A stretch of 64,000 nucleotides of DNA from Arthrobacter jiangjiafuii. GTDB taxonomy: Bacteria > Actinomycetota > Actinomycetes > Actinomycetales > Micrococcaceae. The notes beneath the pieces were generated by a model. It was not told where the DNA came from and ran no database searches. It saw only the letters and a program-made list of their open reading frames with translations. The stretch lies in the NCBI RefSeq assembly GCF_018622995.1, contig NZ_CP076022.1:2418001-2482000 (forward strand), read 5' to 3'. How positions within the stretch are numbered: position 1 is the stretch's first letter; each line of letters opens with the position of its first letter. Below, in pieces: positions 1 to 10,102 of this stretch. The position numbers were made by a program, and so were the translations under genes.

Positions 1-2924
1 CCGTCGTCCATGGGAGCATACCTTCGAGTAAATTGTCTGTAGCGGCCTCCATTGGGGCCAGAGGAGGGATGATCCGCCAGAATTGCTGCCACCAGGTCAT
101 CCGTACTAGTCACCATTGGACCAGGTGCTTCTTCTTCAAAACCGAAGTAGAAACCGCGCTCGGAATCCCGGTAGCGCGCCAGATCCGGCACCAGGAAATA
201 CATCGGTTTGCCAGTGACGCAAAAATCGAACATCGCCGACGAATAGTCCGTCACCAGCAAGTCCGCTGCCAGATAGAGATCGTTGATCTCCGGATACGTG
301 GTCACGTCGATGAAGTGGTTCTGCCCTGTGGTCTTCCTGCGCCCTGCAATCTTGTGGTGCCCCCGATAGAGCAGCACATACTCCGGGCCCAAGCGTGCCA
401 CGGCGGCCTCGAAGTCCAGATAGGGATCGGCCATGGACCGGTTGTCCCGCCAAGTCGGCAGGTAAAGCAGTACCTTCCGGTCATCTGCTATCCCCAGCCG
501 GCGGCGGGATTCCAGCCGGCGGCCAGCTGCTGTTTCTGCCGTCAGGGCGTCGTTGCGCGGATAGCCAAAAACGGCCGGCTCCCCCCGGTATCCGAAAGCT
601 GATGCCAAGGTCTCCGCGGCAAACTCACTCTGCGAGAGCAGCATGTCCCAGGCAGCCGCTTCGCGCTGCAAAAGGGCCCGGTAGGAGGCCGTTGTGCCGT
701 CCACAGGGGTGTCGGAGCCGATCCGCTTGAGCGGGGTCCCGTGCCACGTCTGCACATAGAACTGCTCGGGACGCTTGCGGAAATAGTGCGGAAAGTTGTT
801 GTTGTTCACCAAGTAGCCTGCCGTGGCGAGCAGCCGGAACCATTCCCGGCTTTCCCTCAGTACGGGCGTGCAGTCTGGAGGAACGGGAACTGAAAAATCA
901 GCAACGGTCCAGTATCGGTGCAGACGGGGATGGGAGAGACCGAGGACGTCGCTGATTGCCCGGCCGCTGTCGGAGCAGAACTTGCCGTCGAAGGTTTCAA
1001 AGAGCACGCTCCCCCGGTCCATGGGCTCAGCAGACCCGGAATAGTCAGAGATCAGCCGGGCACGGTTTCGCGCCGTGCGCTCGTCGGCAGTTCGCGGAGC
1101 GGAAACCCTCAGCACCAGGTCCTGTTCGTTCCCCTCCCCCACCAGTTCCAGGCTCGTCAGCTCCAACAGGGCCCGAAGGGGCAACTCAGCGAGCAGCGAT
1201 CCCAGGGCAGGCACCCGCACGGCACGGACCCGGCCATTTTCATCTGTCACAGTTCGCAACACGCGGTAGTGCCCTGATTCCAGAGCACTCTCCCCCAGCC
1301 CCCATTTGTCCTGGGTCAGGGGAAACACAGTACGGAAACTGCCATGGCCGTCCAGCCAACCGGCGGAAAGCGGCCTGACGTCGTTGCGGTCAGTTCTGAG
1401 CAGCAACTCCGGCGGCGCCGCATGCGGCTGATCCGATAAACAGCCCAGCCGTCCGTCCAAGACCAGTGACATACCATCGGCACTTACAGCCGCATTGCTC
1501 AGGGTCACGCGTTCGGGGCGCAGCACTACCTGCAGATATCCGTAGCCGGTGCACTCGGTGCGCAGCGCCGCCGTAGGATCTGAAGCAGCAGCCAGAGTGT
1601 CGCTGCTGCCGGCCCACCCCAGTGGCTCCGTTCTGCCGTTCGGCAGGAGTGCCTTGACCGTCCAGCGTTGTTCCGCAGTGCCGGCGGGCAGGCTGCCGGG
1701 GACTGCTGCAGCATCTACGCTGAACACAGAGCCGGAAAGGTCCGGGCGGAACTCCACCGGCGGTTCGCCGGCAACAGCCAGATGGAGCGCAGCAGGCACG
1801 GGGCCAGCCGAGCGTTCAAAGCGCACCAGCACCACACTGCCGGCTACCTCCACGGCAGCTGTCGTACATGAATAGCGGACGGCCTTCAGCCGCAGGCCCT
1901 GGGCTCCGTCCATCAGCCCGATAATGCGTGTGCGGTCATCCGTGAATGGGCCGACCGGAAGCCGCCGCGGAAGGGTGTCCGGGTCCCGGGTCCGGATCAC
2001 GTCGGACACGGAAATATCCCCGGCGCGAAGCGTCACGTGCACCGCCCATTCGGATGCCCCGCCGGAATCCTGCTGCAGCTCCGACAGAGCACGCGACTCC
2101 ACCGTTGCGGTGAAGGCCGCCCCGGCGTACGACTGCCAGCGGTCCGCAGCTGGAATGTCAATGCGGGGGTCCTGGTCCCTGCTGACCGCGAGCGCGGACA
2201 CGCAGCTTGAGCCGGAGTGCCGCAGCCCTACCTCAAGGGTGCAGTCCGCAGGATCTATCCCGGGAAGGTAGGCCCAGCCCTGAATTTCCAACGCTCCCGC
2301 GTCGCTCCAGGCGAAGCCAGTCACCCGTGAAGACAGCGGCAAATCAACTGCGCATAAGCTGAGCAGTGAAGGGTCAACGGGTTTGCTCAACTGGGCCAGA
2401 TACGGCGGCACGGCGGTCGCAGAACAGGCTGACCCCGCTGCTTCCTCAAGGGGATAGCTCGCGCCATAGTCCTGCAGATCGGCGAGCACCAGAAGAACGT
2501 CGTCGCGTCGCCCCTCTGCGAGCAATGAGAGCAGTACCCGCTGATGGACCTCCAGGGAGTTTTGCAGGGCGTATTGTCCCGTCGTGCCTTGAAGTACAGC
2601 ACGGACAAACTGCCGCAAGGTGTTGAACTGGTCCGGTCCGCTGTGCTGGACGTATTCCACGTGCTTCTTCAGATCAGCCAGCCGCTGCCCATACCAGTGC
2701 CGGGCCTCGGCGTCCGAAGCTTCCGCCTCCACCACGGCGGCGGCAGTGGACACTGTGTCCAGCCAACTGCGCAGCGCAGCCGCATCCGGTTCCGGGGCGG
2801 GTACAGGATCCATGAGCGGTGCCGACCAGGCAGCCGGCACCTGCGGCCCGGATTTCGCGGACTCCGCCCCTACCCGCTGCCGTAGACCCTTCACACCCCG
2901 CCTGAGCCAGTCAGCACTTTTCAT
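1..2924 (-). CDS. CDP-glycerol glycerophosphotransferase-like protein, 3' end outside window
   Basis: The frame is open from an ATG at 2924 to the window edge (974 codons), so the C-terminus is missing. Residues about 640-974 look like a CDP-glycerol:polyglycerolphosphate glycerophosphotransferase domain (TagF family): LVNNNNFPHYFRK near 706, then QTWHGTPLKRI, then VTDYSSAMFDF near 895, and the usual end YAPMDD at the window edge. Such enzymes transfer polyol-phosphate units onto wall polymers at the inner membrane face. Unlike its two upstream neighbours it has no N-terminal GT2 domain; it begins with a helical region (about 60-180) and beta-rich linker segments resembling the middle of the 5673-8801 protein. 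Its ATG overlaps the upstream TGA (ATGA), implying coupled translation. The substrate is not certain. Confidence 0.85.
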   Translation of the reverse strand, partial: MKSADWLRRGVKGLRQRVGAESAKSGPQVPAAWSAPLMDPVPAPEPDAAALRSWLDTVSTAAAVVEAEASDAEARHWYGQRLADLKKHVEYVQHSGPDQFNTLRQFVRAVLQGTTGQYALQNSLEVHQRVLLSLLAEGRRDDVLLVLADLQDYGASYPLEEAAGSACSATAVPPYLAQLSKPVDPSLLSLCAVDLPLSSRVTGFAWSDAGALEIQGWAYLPGIDPADCTLEVGLRHSGSSCVSALAVSRDQDPRIDIPAADRWQSYAGAAFTATVESRALSELQQDSGGASEWAVHVTLRAGDISVSDVIRTRDPDTLPRRLPVGPFTDDRTRIIGLMDGAQGLRLKAVRYSCTTAAVEVAGSVVLVRFERSAGPVPAALHLAVAGEPPVEFRPDLSGSVFSVDAAAVPGSLPAGTAEQRWTVKALLPNGRTEPLGWAGSSDTLAAASDPTAALRTECTGYGYLQVVLRPERVTLSNAAVSADGMSLVLDGRLGCLSDQPHAAPPELLLRTDRNDVRPLSAGWLDGHGSFRTVFPLTQDKWGLGESALESGHYRVLRTVTDENGRVRAVRVPALGSLLAELPLRALLELTSLELVGEGNEQDLVLRVSAPRTADERTARNRARLISDYSGSAEPMDRGSVLFETFDGKFCSDSGRAISDVLGLSHPRLHRYWTVADFSVPVPPDCTPVLRESREWFRLLATAGYLVNNNNFPHYFRKRPEQFYVQTWHGTPLKRIGSDTPVDGTTASYRALLQREAAAWDMLLSQSEFAAETLASAFGYRGEPAVFGYPRNDALTAETAAGRRLESRRRLGIADDRKVLLYLPTWRDNRSMADPYLDFEAAVARLGPEYVLLYRGHHKIAGRRKTTGQNHFIDVTTYPEINDLYLAADLLVTDYSSAMFDFCVTGKPMYFLVPDLARYRDSERGFYFGFEEEAPGPMVTSTDDLVAAILADHPSSGPNGGRYRQFTRRYAPMDD

Positions 2925-5680
2925 TTAGTGTTGCCCGTCGGCTGAGTGCGGCCAGTCGTCTGCGGGACTCCCGTGAGGGAATGCTGCTGATTCCACGGAC
3001 GCCCAAGATTCTCCACGGCCACGGTAATCCGCTCACAGGACCGCGAATCCCAGAACGGGAACGTTGCCCTCACCCGCTCCTCGTACAGCTGCTCACGGAC
3101 CGAACCAGCGGCAACAATGCGTTTCAGCTCCCTCAACGCGCCATCAACGTCCGGCGTCACGGGGCCGAAACCGTGCAGGGTGTAGTCGAAATATCCCTTC
3201 CGGTACACATGTTTGCCTCGGAAGATCTCGTCACCGTCAAAATGCATGTAAACGACGTTGCTCCCGGCGTAGGCGGCGTCGAAGGCGATGGAGGAATGGT
3301 CAGTGATCATGGTGTGGGCCTTGACCAGTTCATCCTGCACGCTGACATCGCGGTATCTCACGGCCTGCACATACTCCGGAAGGTCCAGATACGGCACCAC
3401 GAATTCAAACTCCGGGTGGGGCATGAAGACCACGCTCAGATCGGAGTTGACGCTCAGCTCCTTCAACTCCGTGGAGCGCAGCAACGCCATCCAGTTCGCG
3501 CCGAAGTCCGTCGCTTCAAAGGCCAGGGCTGCCTCCGCAGGAGTTTCGCAGACTTCGATGACCTTCTTTACATACTGGCGCCAGGTTGGCGCTATCAGGA
3601 CATTGCGGCGCTGTCCGACGGGGGTGGCCAGCGCAGCGGTGCGCAGGGCATCGTAGCGGGGCAGACCGACAAGCTTGCTCTGGTGGCCCGACAGCCGGTA
3701 TACGCTATTGTCTCCGGCAATGGACTCGTATTCACCGTGGGTGGTCGTGACCATCACCCCGATGTTCTTGCCGTTGATCCAGCGGGACATGTCATCCTTA
3801 ATGATGCCGTGCTGGAGGTAGATGAATTTGGCCTCCCCGTCGCCAAAACGCTCCCGGCTCACCGGATACTCGACGTTCCAGTTGGCGTGCGAGGACAGCT
3901 TGTAGGCAGCGTTCAGGGCCAGGAGCACCGATTTGTCCGAGCCGTAGGGAACCAGGCGGAAGCCGTCGGCCTGCAGCCGGGGCCAGTCCGGGCAGTCCTG
4001 TTCGATCACAAAGAAGGCGTTGATGTCCGGCCGGTGCTGCCTGAGGTACCGGTACAGGTGTTCGGCGTTGTCATCGGCCCGGTCGATCCGGTCCATGAGC
4101 AGCCAGGCGTCCTTGTACCGCGCTTGAACCTGCTCCGTGTGGGCCTGGCGGATCAGGGCGCGATCGGCTGCTGACCGCCGTTTTGCGGCCACGGCTTTGA
4201 GCTGCCGGGTGAGGATCCGGTTGGCTGCCGCTGCAGCCGTCCGGGAGCTGGACTGCCCGCTCAGGACGCCCCGGACGGTAAAGCTTGCGCGTGCTCTGGC
4301 CAGCTTCCGGGAAATCTGCCCGGTTCTTCCCGCCGAAGTCCCGGGGCCCCGCGCCAGCTGCAGATAGGAAGCGGGCGCAGGTTTCCGGCCGGCCTGCAGT
4401 GGAACTCCGCGGCCGGTCGAGATGGTCGCGTCCACTCCGTCGAGCCGGATCCGGGTTTCCTCGCCGGACGGCAGCACCAGGATCCGTTCGCGGATCAGGA
4501 TCCGTCCCAGTACCCGGTGCTCCATCACCTTCGCTGCCACCGGGGCGCGAGGAACGCCGTCGACGTCGAACTCCTCATGCGGCAGGGCATCTTGGTAGAG
4601 GTAGTGGTAGGTGGTGACCTCTTGCACCGGATCCGTCGACCCTTCGACGATTGACCGGGCTGTGGTGCGGAGGCCCTTGTAATGGGAGCGGAGAATGTTG
4701 TGGAACAGCCAGCCCTGGCTGACCACGCTGAACGTGTCGATAACGTCCTGGTCGATCAGCGCAATAATGCTCTCCAGCAGGCGGTGCATGTTGGTTTGCT
4801 GCTCTGGTGTCGCCGAGCCGGTGTCGCTGTGCATCCGCTTGTCATCGATGTAGAACCAGACCAGGTCATAGAGCACCATGTACTGCGCCCAGTGCGGAAC
4901 CTGCCCGGCGCTTTCGCGCACTGCCTCAAGCATCCCCAGCCAGCCATGCTCGGGAAGATCGCTGTAGGCGCGGGGATCTCCCCAAGTTCCCTGCACCAGT
5001 GACGCGCCGCTCTGACGCTGCCGGCGGTAATAGTAACTGGCCGAGGCCACCAGCCCGACAACCGGGCGGGATACTGATGCCAGATAGCGGCCGATGAGAT
5101 GGGCGTCCTCGAACTTGGGGCGGATCCGCTCGTCGAAACGCAGATTGTGCGTGTCGAGGACCTCCCTGCGGAGGAAGGTGGTCGGTCCATGCATGTGGAT
5201 GCATTCCGGGTTCAGGTCCAGGTCCACCAGTTGGTCACCGAGACGGAACTTCCGGTTCAGCAGATGGCCCTGCGACGTCTGCAGAGATGCGTCATTGAAC
5301 TGGACAAGACGTCCGGTGAGCATCTGCGCCGACTGCTGCGTGTCACGGGTTATGAAATCGGCAATCCGCTCGAAGTATCCGGGATGGAAGGCATCGTCGG
5401 GATCGCAGAACGTCACCCACTCGTTCCGGATCAGGTCCAGTCCGGCGTTGCGCGCCGAACCGGGGCCCCCGTTCGTTTTGCGAACCAGCCGGACGTTGGG
5501 CCGCGACTGTGCCCATTGCGCCACCAGCTGAGCCGACTCGTCGGTGGATCCGTCATCTATGACAACGATGTCCAGATCCTCGACCGGATAGCTTTGGATC
5601 TCCAGCGACTTCAGAAACGCCGGCACATACTCGGCCACGTTGTACAGCGCCACTACGAGGGAAAATTGGCCCTTAGCCAC
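2921..5680 (-). CDS. Bifunctional GT2 glycosyltransferase / glycerophosphotransferase
   Basis: A 919-residue protein. The N-terminus (about 1-250) is a GT-A/GT2 domain, with VIDDGSTDES and a CDPDD metal-binding motif in TFCDPDDAFHPG. The C-terminal third (about 560-890) is a glycerophosphotransferase domain of a variant type, with FIYLQHGIIKDD and ITDHSSIAFDAAYAGSN. It probably adds a sugar and a polyol-phosphate during wall-polymer synthesis at the cytoplasmic membrane. The start is GTG, overlapping the upstream stop by 8 bp; its own TGA overlaps the next ATG. It differs clearly in the catalytic motifs from both flanking paralogues, so the donors are probably different. The fold assignment is firm, the exact substrates are not. 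Confidence 0.85.
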   Translation of the reverse strand: MAKGQFSLVVALYNVAEYVPAFLKSLEIQSYPVEDLDIVVIDDGSTDESAQLVAQWAQSRPNVRLVRKTNGGPGSARNAGLDLIRNEWVTFCDPDDAFHPGYFERIADFITRDTQQSAQMLTGRLVQFNDASLQTSQGHLLNRKFRLGDQLVDLDLNPECIHMHGPTTFLRREVLDTHNLRFDERIRPKFEDAHLIGRYLASVSRPVVGLVASASYYYRRQRQSGASLVQGTWGDPRAYSDLPEHGWLGMLEAVRESAGQVPHWAQYMVLYDLVWFYIDDKRMHSDTGSATPEQQTNMHRLLESIIALIDQDVIDTFSVVSQGWLFHNILRSHYKGLRTTARSIVEGSTDPVQEVTTYHYLYQDALPHEEFDVDGVPRAPVAAKVMEHRVLGRILIRERILVLPSGEETRIRLDGVDATISTGRGVPLQAGRKPAPASYLQLARGPGTSAGRTGQISRKLARARASFTVRGVLSGQSSSRTAAAAANRILTRQLKAVAAKRRSAADRALIRQAHTEQVQARYKDAWLLMDRIDRADDNAEHLYRYLRQHRPDINAFFVIEQDCPDWPRLQADGFRLVPYGSDKSVLLALNAAYKLSSHANWNVEYPVSRERFGDGEAKFIYLQHGIIKDDMSRWINGKNIGVMVTTTHGEYESIAGDNSVYRLSGHQSKLVGLPRYDALRTAALATPVGQRRNVLIAPTWRQYVKKVIEVCETPAEAALAFEATDFGANWMALLRSTELKELSVNSDLSVVFMPHPEFEFVVPYLDLPEYVQAVRYRDVSVQDELVKAHTMITDHSSIAFDAAYAGSNVVYMHFDGDEIFRGKHVYRKGYFDYTLHGFGPVTPDVDGALRELKRIVAAGSVREQLYEERVRATFPFWDSRSCERITVAVENLGRPWNQQHSLTGVPQTTGRTQPTGNTK

Positions 5681-8600
5681 GGTGGTCTCCAGTTGCGTTT
5701 AATTGGGGAACGGCAGTCAGCAGTGCAGCGGCCGCTGCCCCTGCCGATATGCCTTGATCGGCGGAGGCAAAACGGTTGGCGAAATCGGAAGCGCCGGGAT
5801 CGGGTGCGGTCAGCCGGTGAATCAGAGCGTCAATGAGCTCAGCGGAGTTTGAGGCCAGCGTGGCCGGCAGAACCTCCGCAGGGTCCAGATACAGCCCCCG
5901 CGAGTTCCTGTATTCCCCCAGGTCAGGTGCCAGCAGAAGGATTGGCTGCTGCAGCACCGCGTAGTCGAACATCGCCGAGGAATAGTCAGTCACAAGCGCA
6001 TCCGAGGCAAGATACAGGTCGTTGACCTCGGGGTGGTCCGTCACATCGATCGCGGCGGGATGCTCGTCCAGCCGTCGCTGGCCGGCCACGTTGTGGTGGC
6101 CGCGGATCAGGAAGGTCCAGCCCGGCCCCAGCTGCCGGCTGGCTTCGGCCACGTCGAGGAACCCTACCCAGTCCGAGCGGCCGGCCCCGTCCCGGGCGCT
6201 GTCACGCCAGGTGGGGGCGTAGAGCAGCACCTTCTGACCCGTGGGGATACCGAGCAGCGTGCGCACCGTGTTCCGGGTCTGCCCGGCCTCCGGATGCAAG
6301 AGGGCATCGTTGCGCGGATATCCTGCGGTGAGCACCTTTCCGCTGTAGCCCAGCGCGACAGGCAGCGTGGCGGCGGCAAAGTCATTCTGCGCCAGCAGCA
6401 GGTCCCACCATTGCGCCTCCCGCGCCATCAGATCCCGGTAGGACAGGGAGAGCACCCGCTGCGGCACGTCCAGCCCGATTTTCTTCAGGGGGGTTCCGTG
6501 CCAGGTCTGCAGGTAGAACTGGCCCGGGGATTTGCGGAAGTACCAGGGGAAGTTGTTGTTGTTCACCAGCCGCCGCGTGGACGCGAGTTTCTCGTACCAC
6601 TGCGCCGATCCCTGCAGCAACGGCACCGCGTAGTCCGGAACCGGGACGGAAAGGTCCGCTACGGACCAGTAGAGGGGTTCGTCGAAGCCGGTGGCGGCCA
6701 GGTAATCGGAGATGGCCCGGGGACTGTCGGTGCAGCTTTTCCCGCCGAAACTCTCGAAGAAGATGCCGGGCGTGAGTGCCGGAGGTACCGCCTCGGCGCC
6801 GAACACCTCGCGCCGCAGCCGGTACTGGTTGAAGGTGCCGGTCTCGGTGTCTGCCAGCGGGGCGGCGATGGTGACGGCCATGGCACCGGCAGCCGTCCGC
6901 AGTGCGCGCACGCGTGCCGCGGGGACCAGGGTGCTGGTGAAGCTGCGGGCCGTATCTTCTGCCACCGGAACGGCCGGGTCCTGTGGCCCGGCTGCTCCCC
7001 CAATCCGCCAGCGCAGCGTGTAGGAGCCCGAGGGCGGTGCCGGCAGTTCCCTCCCCCATTGCGCGGCGTCGAGCGGGAACCGCAGCCGGAGCCCGCCGTC
7101 GGGCAACGGAGTGGCATCACTGGCCGGGATGCGGAAGCGTGCGGTGACCAGGGCGTAGCTGGCTGTCGCCGGGGCTGCAGCCACGACCACCTCAACGACG
7201 TCGGCATCCGGGCCGGCGGTGAACCCGGTGACTGCCGGCCCGGCGGTCGTGGAGCGGGACGCCGGCATGCGCCCGGCGGGTGACGGTGCGGGCAGGGGCA
7301 CCGTGCGTTCCACGCGGTGTCCGTCCACTTCGGCGCGCAGGATCAGCTTCAGTGGCAGCGGGGATTCCAGCCGCAGGTCAAACGCCGAGTCGGCATAGCT
7401 GCAGTTCCGGTCGCCGGAGACCACGTCGAGCTCCGGATCCGTCCGGCGGTGAAGTTCCAGCGGCTGGAAGCCGTGAGGCCCGGGAACACCTGCGGCGAGG
7501 CTCACGGCGGTGCGGCGCAGGTCCACGTTGCGCAGGCAGGCGTACCCGTGAACGGTGGCACCACCGTCGTTCTTCATAACCGGCGGCTCGAGGGCCGCCA
7601 CCAGTTCAAGGTGCGCCGGAAGGACTTCCAGCAATCCGCGGTCCACAGGCACATCAAGAACCTGAAGCAGGGGCGGCTCGGCGAAGATCCGTCCGTTCTC
7701 GAACACGAGCGGGCTTGCGGTGCCGTTGTTGATCCGGTCCACCACGGCACGCCGGATGTCCTCGCGCCGGCCGCCGGCGGCCAGGTGCAGCAGGACGCGC
7801 GCCTGCGGATCAATGTCTTCAAGGTGCCGCTCTCCGGCGGCGTAGAGGCTCCGGACCCCGTCGTGAAGCTGCTGCCAAAAGTCCTCGTCGACGTCGGGCA
7901 CCTGCTCGATGTAAGGGATCAGATCCGATCCGAGCAGCCGCCGGTACCAGTGGGCTCGGGCCGAAGGCGGTGCCTCCGTTTCAAAGAGCGCCGTGACATC
8001 GCTGGCCACGGACAGCCGGTCCTGCAGGTCCTGCAGCAGGTATTTGGCCTGCGTGATGGAGGAACCGTCTTCACGGATCCTCCACCAGTAGACGGTCTCG
8101 GCCAAGACGTCGAAGGACGCGGCGCGCAGGTAGGCCCGGGCGGTGGTTTCCTGGTCCTCATACCGGATGCCCTCGGGCATGGCGCCGACATGCTGGTCCC
8201 AGAACCGGCGGCGGAAGACTTTGTTCCACAGGAACACGTCGTCAACGACGGCCGGGTGATCCGCCACGGTAACGCCGGTGCGGGTCTGCGCATGGATTCT
8301 TTCGGCCAGCCGGACCGGCGTCTTTTTGCTCCCCCGGATTCTGCCGTACGATCCCACGCAGAAATCGGATCCGGTTTCTGCCAGCGTCGCCATCATGAGC
8401 GCGTAGGCGTTACCGGGTACGACGTCGTCGGCGTCTGCGAAGGTGAGGAACTCGCCGCGGGTTGCGGCGATCGCGGTGTTGCGCGCTCTCCCGTTGCCGC
8501 CGTGCGGCAGCCTCAGGACGCGGATCCGCCGGTCGTACCGGGCGTACCCGGCGGCTATTGCCACGGATTCGTCGGTGGAACCGTCATCGACAACCAGGAT

Positions 8601-8801
8601 TTCCAGATTCACGTAGCTCTGGTTCACAAGGCTGGTGAGGCAGCGCTCCAGATAGGGTGCCACGTTGTACATGGGCACCACCACGCTCAACAGCCCGTGG
8701 GCCTGGCGGCCGCTGCGCGCCACCGTGCGGCGGACCCGCGCCTTCAGCGCCGGATGAAGGTCCGCGCCGGCCGAGGCGAGCCGTTTGGCAAATCTGCTCA
8801 T
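5673..8801 (-). CDS. Bifunctional GT2 glycosyltransferase / CDP-glycerol glycerophosphotransferase
   Basis: A 1042-residue protein. A GT2 domain spans about 38-270 (VVPMYNVAPYLERCL, VVDDGSTDES, TFADADDVV). A middle part of helices and beta-sandwich-like segments follows (about 300-680). The C-terminal domain is TagF-like (about 690-1030) with LVNNNNFPWYFRK, QTWHGTPLKKI, APTWRDSARDG and VTDYSSAMFDYAVLQQP. It likely extends a wall glycopolymer with sugar and polyol-phosphate residues. The ATG overlaps the wecC stop (ATGA). It is the closest relative in the window of the truncated protein at 1-2924, sharing the WHGTPLK and SSAMFD motifs and the middle region. Confidence 0.87.
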   Translation of the reverse strand: MSRFAKRLASAGADLHPALKARVRRTVARSGRQAHGLLSVVVPMYNVAPYLERCLTSLVNQSYVNLEILVVDDGSTDESVAIAAGYARYDRRIRVLRLPHGGNGRARNTAIAATRGEFLTFADADDVVPGNAYALMMATLAETGSDFCVGSYGRIRGSKKTPVRLAERIHAQTRTGVTVADHPAVVDDVFLWNKVFRRRFWDQHVGAMPEGIRYEDQETTARAYLRAASFDVLAETVYWWRIREDGSSITQAKYLLQDLQDRLSVASDVTALFETEAPPSARAHWYRRLLGSDLIPYIEQVPDVDEDFWQQLHDGVRSLYAAGERHLEDIDPQARVLLHLAAGGRREDIRRAVVDRINNGTASPLVFENGRIFAEPPLLQVLDVPVDRGLLEVLPAHLELVAALEPPVMKNDGGATVHGYACLRNVDLRRTAVSLAAGVPGPHGFQPLELHRRTDPELDVVSGDRNCSYADSAFDLRLESPLPLKLILRAEVDGHRVERTVPLPAPSPAGRMPASRSTTAGPAVTGFTAGPDADVVEVVVAAAPATASYALVTARFRIPASDATPLPDGGLRLRFPLDAAQWGRELPAPPSGSYTLRWRIGGAAGPQDPAVPVAEDTARSFTSTLVPAARVRALRTAAGAMAVTIAAPLADTETGTFNQYRLRREVFGAEAVPPALTPGIFFESFGGKSCTDSPRAISDYLAATGFDEPLYWSVADLSVPVPDYAVPLLQGSAQWYEKLASTRRLVNNNNFPWYFRKSPGQFYLQTWHGTPLKKIGLDVPQRVLSLSYRDLMAREAQWWDLLLAQNDFAAATLPVALGYSGKVLTAGYPRNDALLHPEAGQTRNTVRTLLGIPTGQKVLLYAPTWRDSARDGAGRSDWVGFLDVAEASRQLGPGWTFLIRGHHNVAGQRRLDEHPAAIDVTDHPEVNDLYLASDALVTDYSSAMFDYAVLQQPILLLAPDLGEYRNSRGLYLDPAEVLPATLASNSAELIDALIHRLTAPDPGASDFANRFASADQGISAGAAAAALLTAVPQLNATGDHRG

Positions 8802-10102
8802 ACCGTGGTGCGCCAGAATCCCCTTGTGTCAATGACTGCTTTTCCGGCCAGCTGCTCCGGGCGGATTTCCCGGAACGCGTCGTGGTCCACCAAAAGGACC
8901 ACGGCGTCGGCGGCGGCAACGGCGTCACCGGTGGCCGTCACGGTCACGTTTGGCAGTTGGACCAGTTCTTCGGGAAGCGTGGCTCCGGGGAAGGACAGCC
9001 CGACCATAATCCGGGCAGCGCGGTTTTCCAGCGCCAGCCTGCGGACAATCTCCACGGCGGGAGATTCCCGGGTGTCATCAACGTTCGCTTTGAACGCCAG
9101 CCCCAGGGCTGCGATGACGGGCTCAGCGATCCCTGCGACGGCTGCATTCACCTCTGCGACGACGTGGCCGGGCTTGGCGTCGTTGACCTCCCGGGCGGTG
9201 CGGATCAGGCGCGAGTTCTCCGGGTCCGCCGACACAATGAACCACGGATCCACCGCGATGCAGTGGCCACCCACCCCAGGGCCGGGCTGCAGAATATTCA
9301 CGCGCGGGTGGTGGTTGGCCAGTTCGATCAGGTTCCACACGTCAATTCCGAGGTTGTCGCTGATCACGGAAAGCTCGTTGGCGAACGCAATGTTCACGTC
9401 GCGGTAGGCGTTCTCCACCAGTTTGGCCATCTCGGCCGTGGCTGCATCGGTGAGGTGGATGCTTCCCTGGCAGAAGATGCTGTAGAGGCCCGCCGCGGCG
9501 GATGCCGCTTCCGGTGTGAGCCCGCCGATGATGCGGTCATTGGTGACCAGTTCAATCATGATCCGGCCGGGCAGCACCCGCTCAGGGCAGTGTGCGAATA
9601 GGACGGCGTCTTCGCCGTCGTTCGCCTTGGCTGCCAGATCGGGGCGCAGCTCGAGGATTACGTCTGCCATCCGCCGTGTGGTGCCGGGGGGTGAGGTTGA
9701 TTCCAAGATGACCAGGTTGCCGGGTCTGATCCGCGCAGCAATGTTCCGGGCTGCCTGCTCCACGTAAACCAGGTCCGCGGTCTTATCGTCCTTGAACGGG
9801 GTCGGAACGGCCACGATGTACGCGTCCGCTTCCGGCATGTTTCCCTGCGCTTTGAGGAAGCCCTGACTCACCGCTCCTGCCACGTGCACGCCCAGGTCAG
9901 GCTCCACGAAGGGAACCCGACCCTCGTTGACTGCTTCCACGGTGTACGGATTGACGTCAACGCCAATCACTTTCAGGCCCTTGCCGGCCAGGATGGCCGC
10001 GGTGGGCAGCCCGATGTAGCCGAGGCCGACGACAGCGACGGCGGCGATGTCAGTTGCCGCCTCACCGGCGTTATATGTCTGTGTGTTCACGTGGTCCCCC
10101 AT
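8798..10102 (-). CDS. wecC: UDP-N-acetyl-D-mannosamine dehydrogenase
   Basis: A 434-residue nucleotide-sugar dehydrogenase that would oxidise UDP-ManNAc to UDP-ManNAcA with two NAD+. The N-terminal Rossmann motif is VAVVGLGYIGLPTA (about 22-35). The central dimerisation domain has AEMAKLVENAYRD with the conserved Lys near 227. The catalytic Cys is at 281 in GPGVGGHCIAVDP, and FKANVDDTRESPA lies in the C-terminal domain. The Cys context and length fit the WecC subgroup better than UDP-glucose dehydrogenase, but that distinction is by eye. An AGGAG sequence about 12 nt upstream supports the ATG at 10102, which makes a 32-bp overlap with the upstream gene. It implies an acidic aminosugar in the polymer made here. 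Confidence 0.88.
   Translation of the reverse strand: MGDHVNTQTYNAGEAATDIAAVAVVGLGYIGLPTAAILAGKGLKVIGVDVNPYTVEAVNEGRVPFVEPDLGVHVAGAVSQGFLKAQGNMPEADAYIVAVPTPFKDDKTADLVYVEQAARNIAARIRPGNLVILESTSPPGTTRRMADVILELRPDLAAKANDGEDAVLFAHCPERVLPGRIMIELVTNDRIIGGLTPEAASAAAGLYSIFCQGSIHLTDAATAEMAKLVENAYRDVNIAFANELSVISDNLGIDVWNLIELANHHPRVNILQPGPGVGGHCIAVDPWFIVSADPENSRLIRTAREVNDAKPGHVVAEVNAAVAGIAEPVIAALGLAFKANVDDTRESPAVEIVRRLALENRAARIMVGLSFPGATLPEELVQLPNVTVTATGDAVAAADAVVLLVDHDAFREIRPEQLAGKAVIDTRGFWRTTV

Noticed and set aside
7317-9407. A 696-codon plus-strand frame.
   Set aside because: It is antisense to two well-supported genes (the GT2/glycerophosphotransferase and wecC) and has no start signal.
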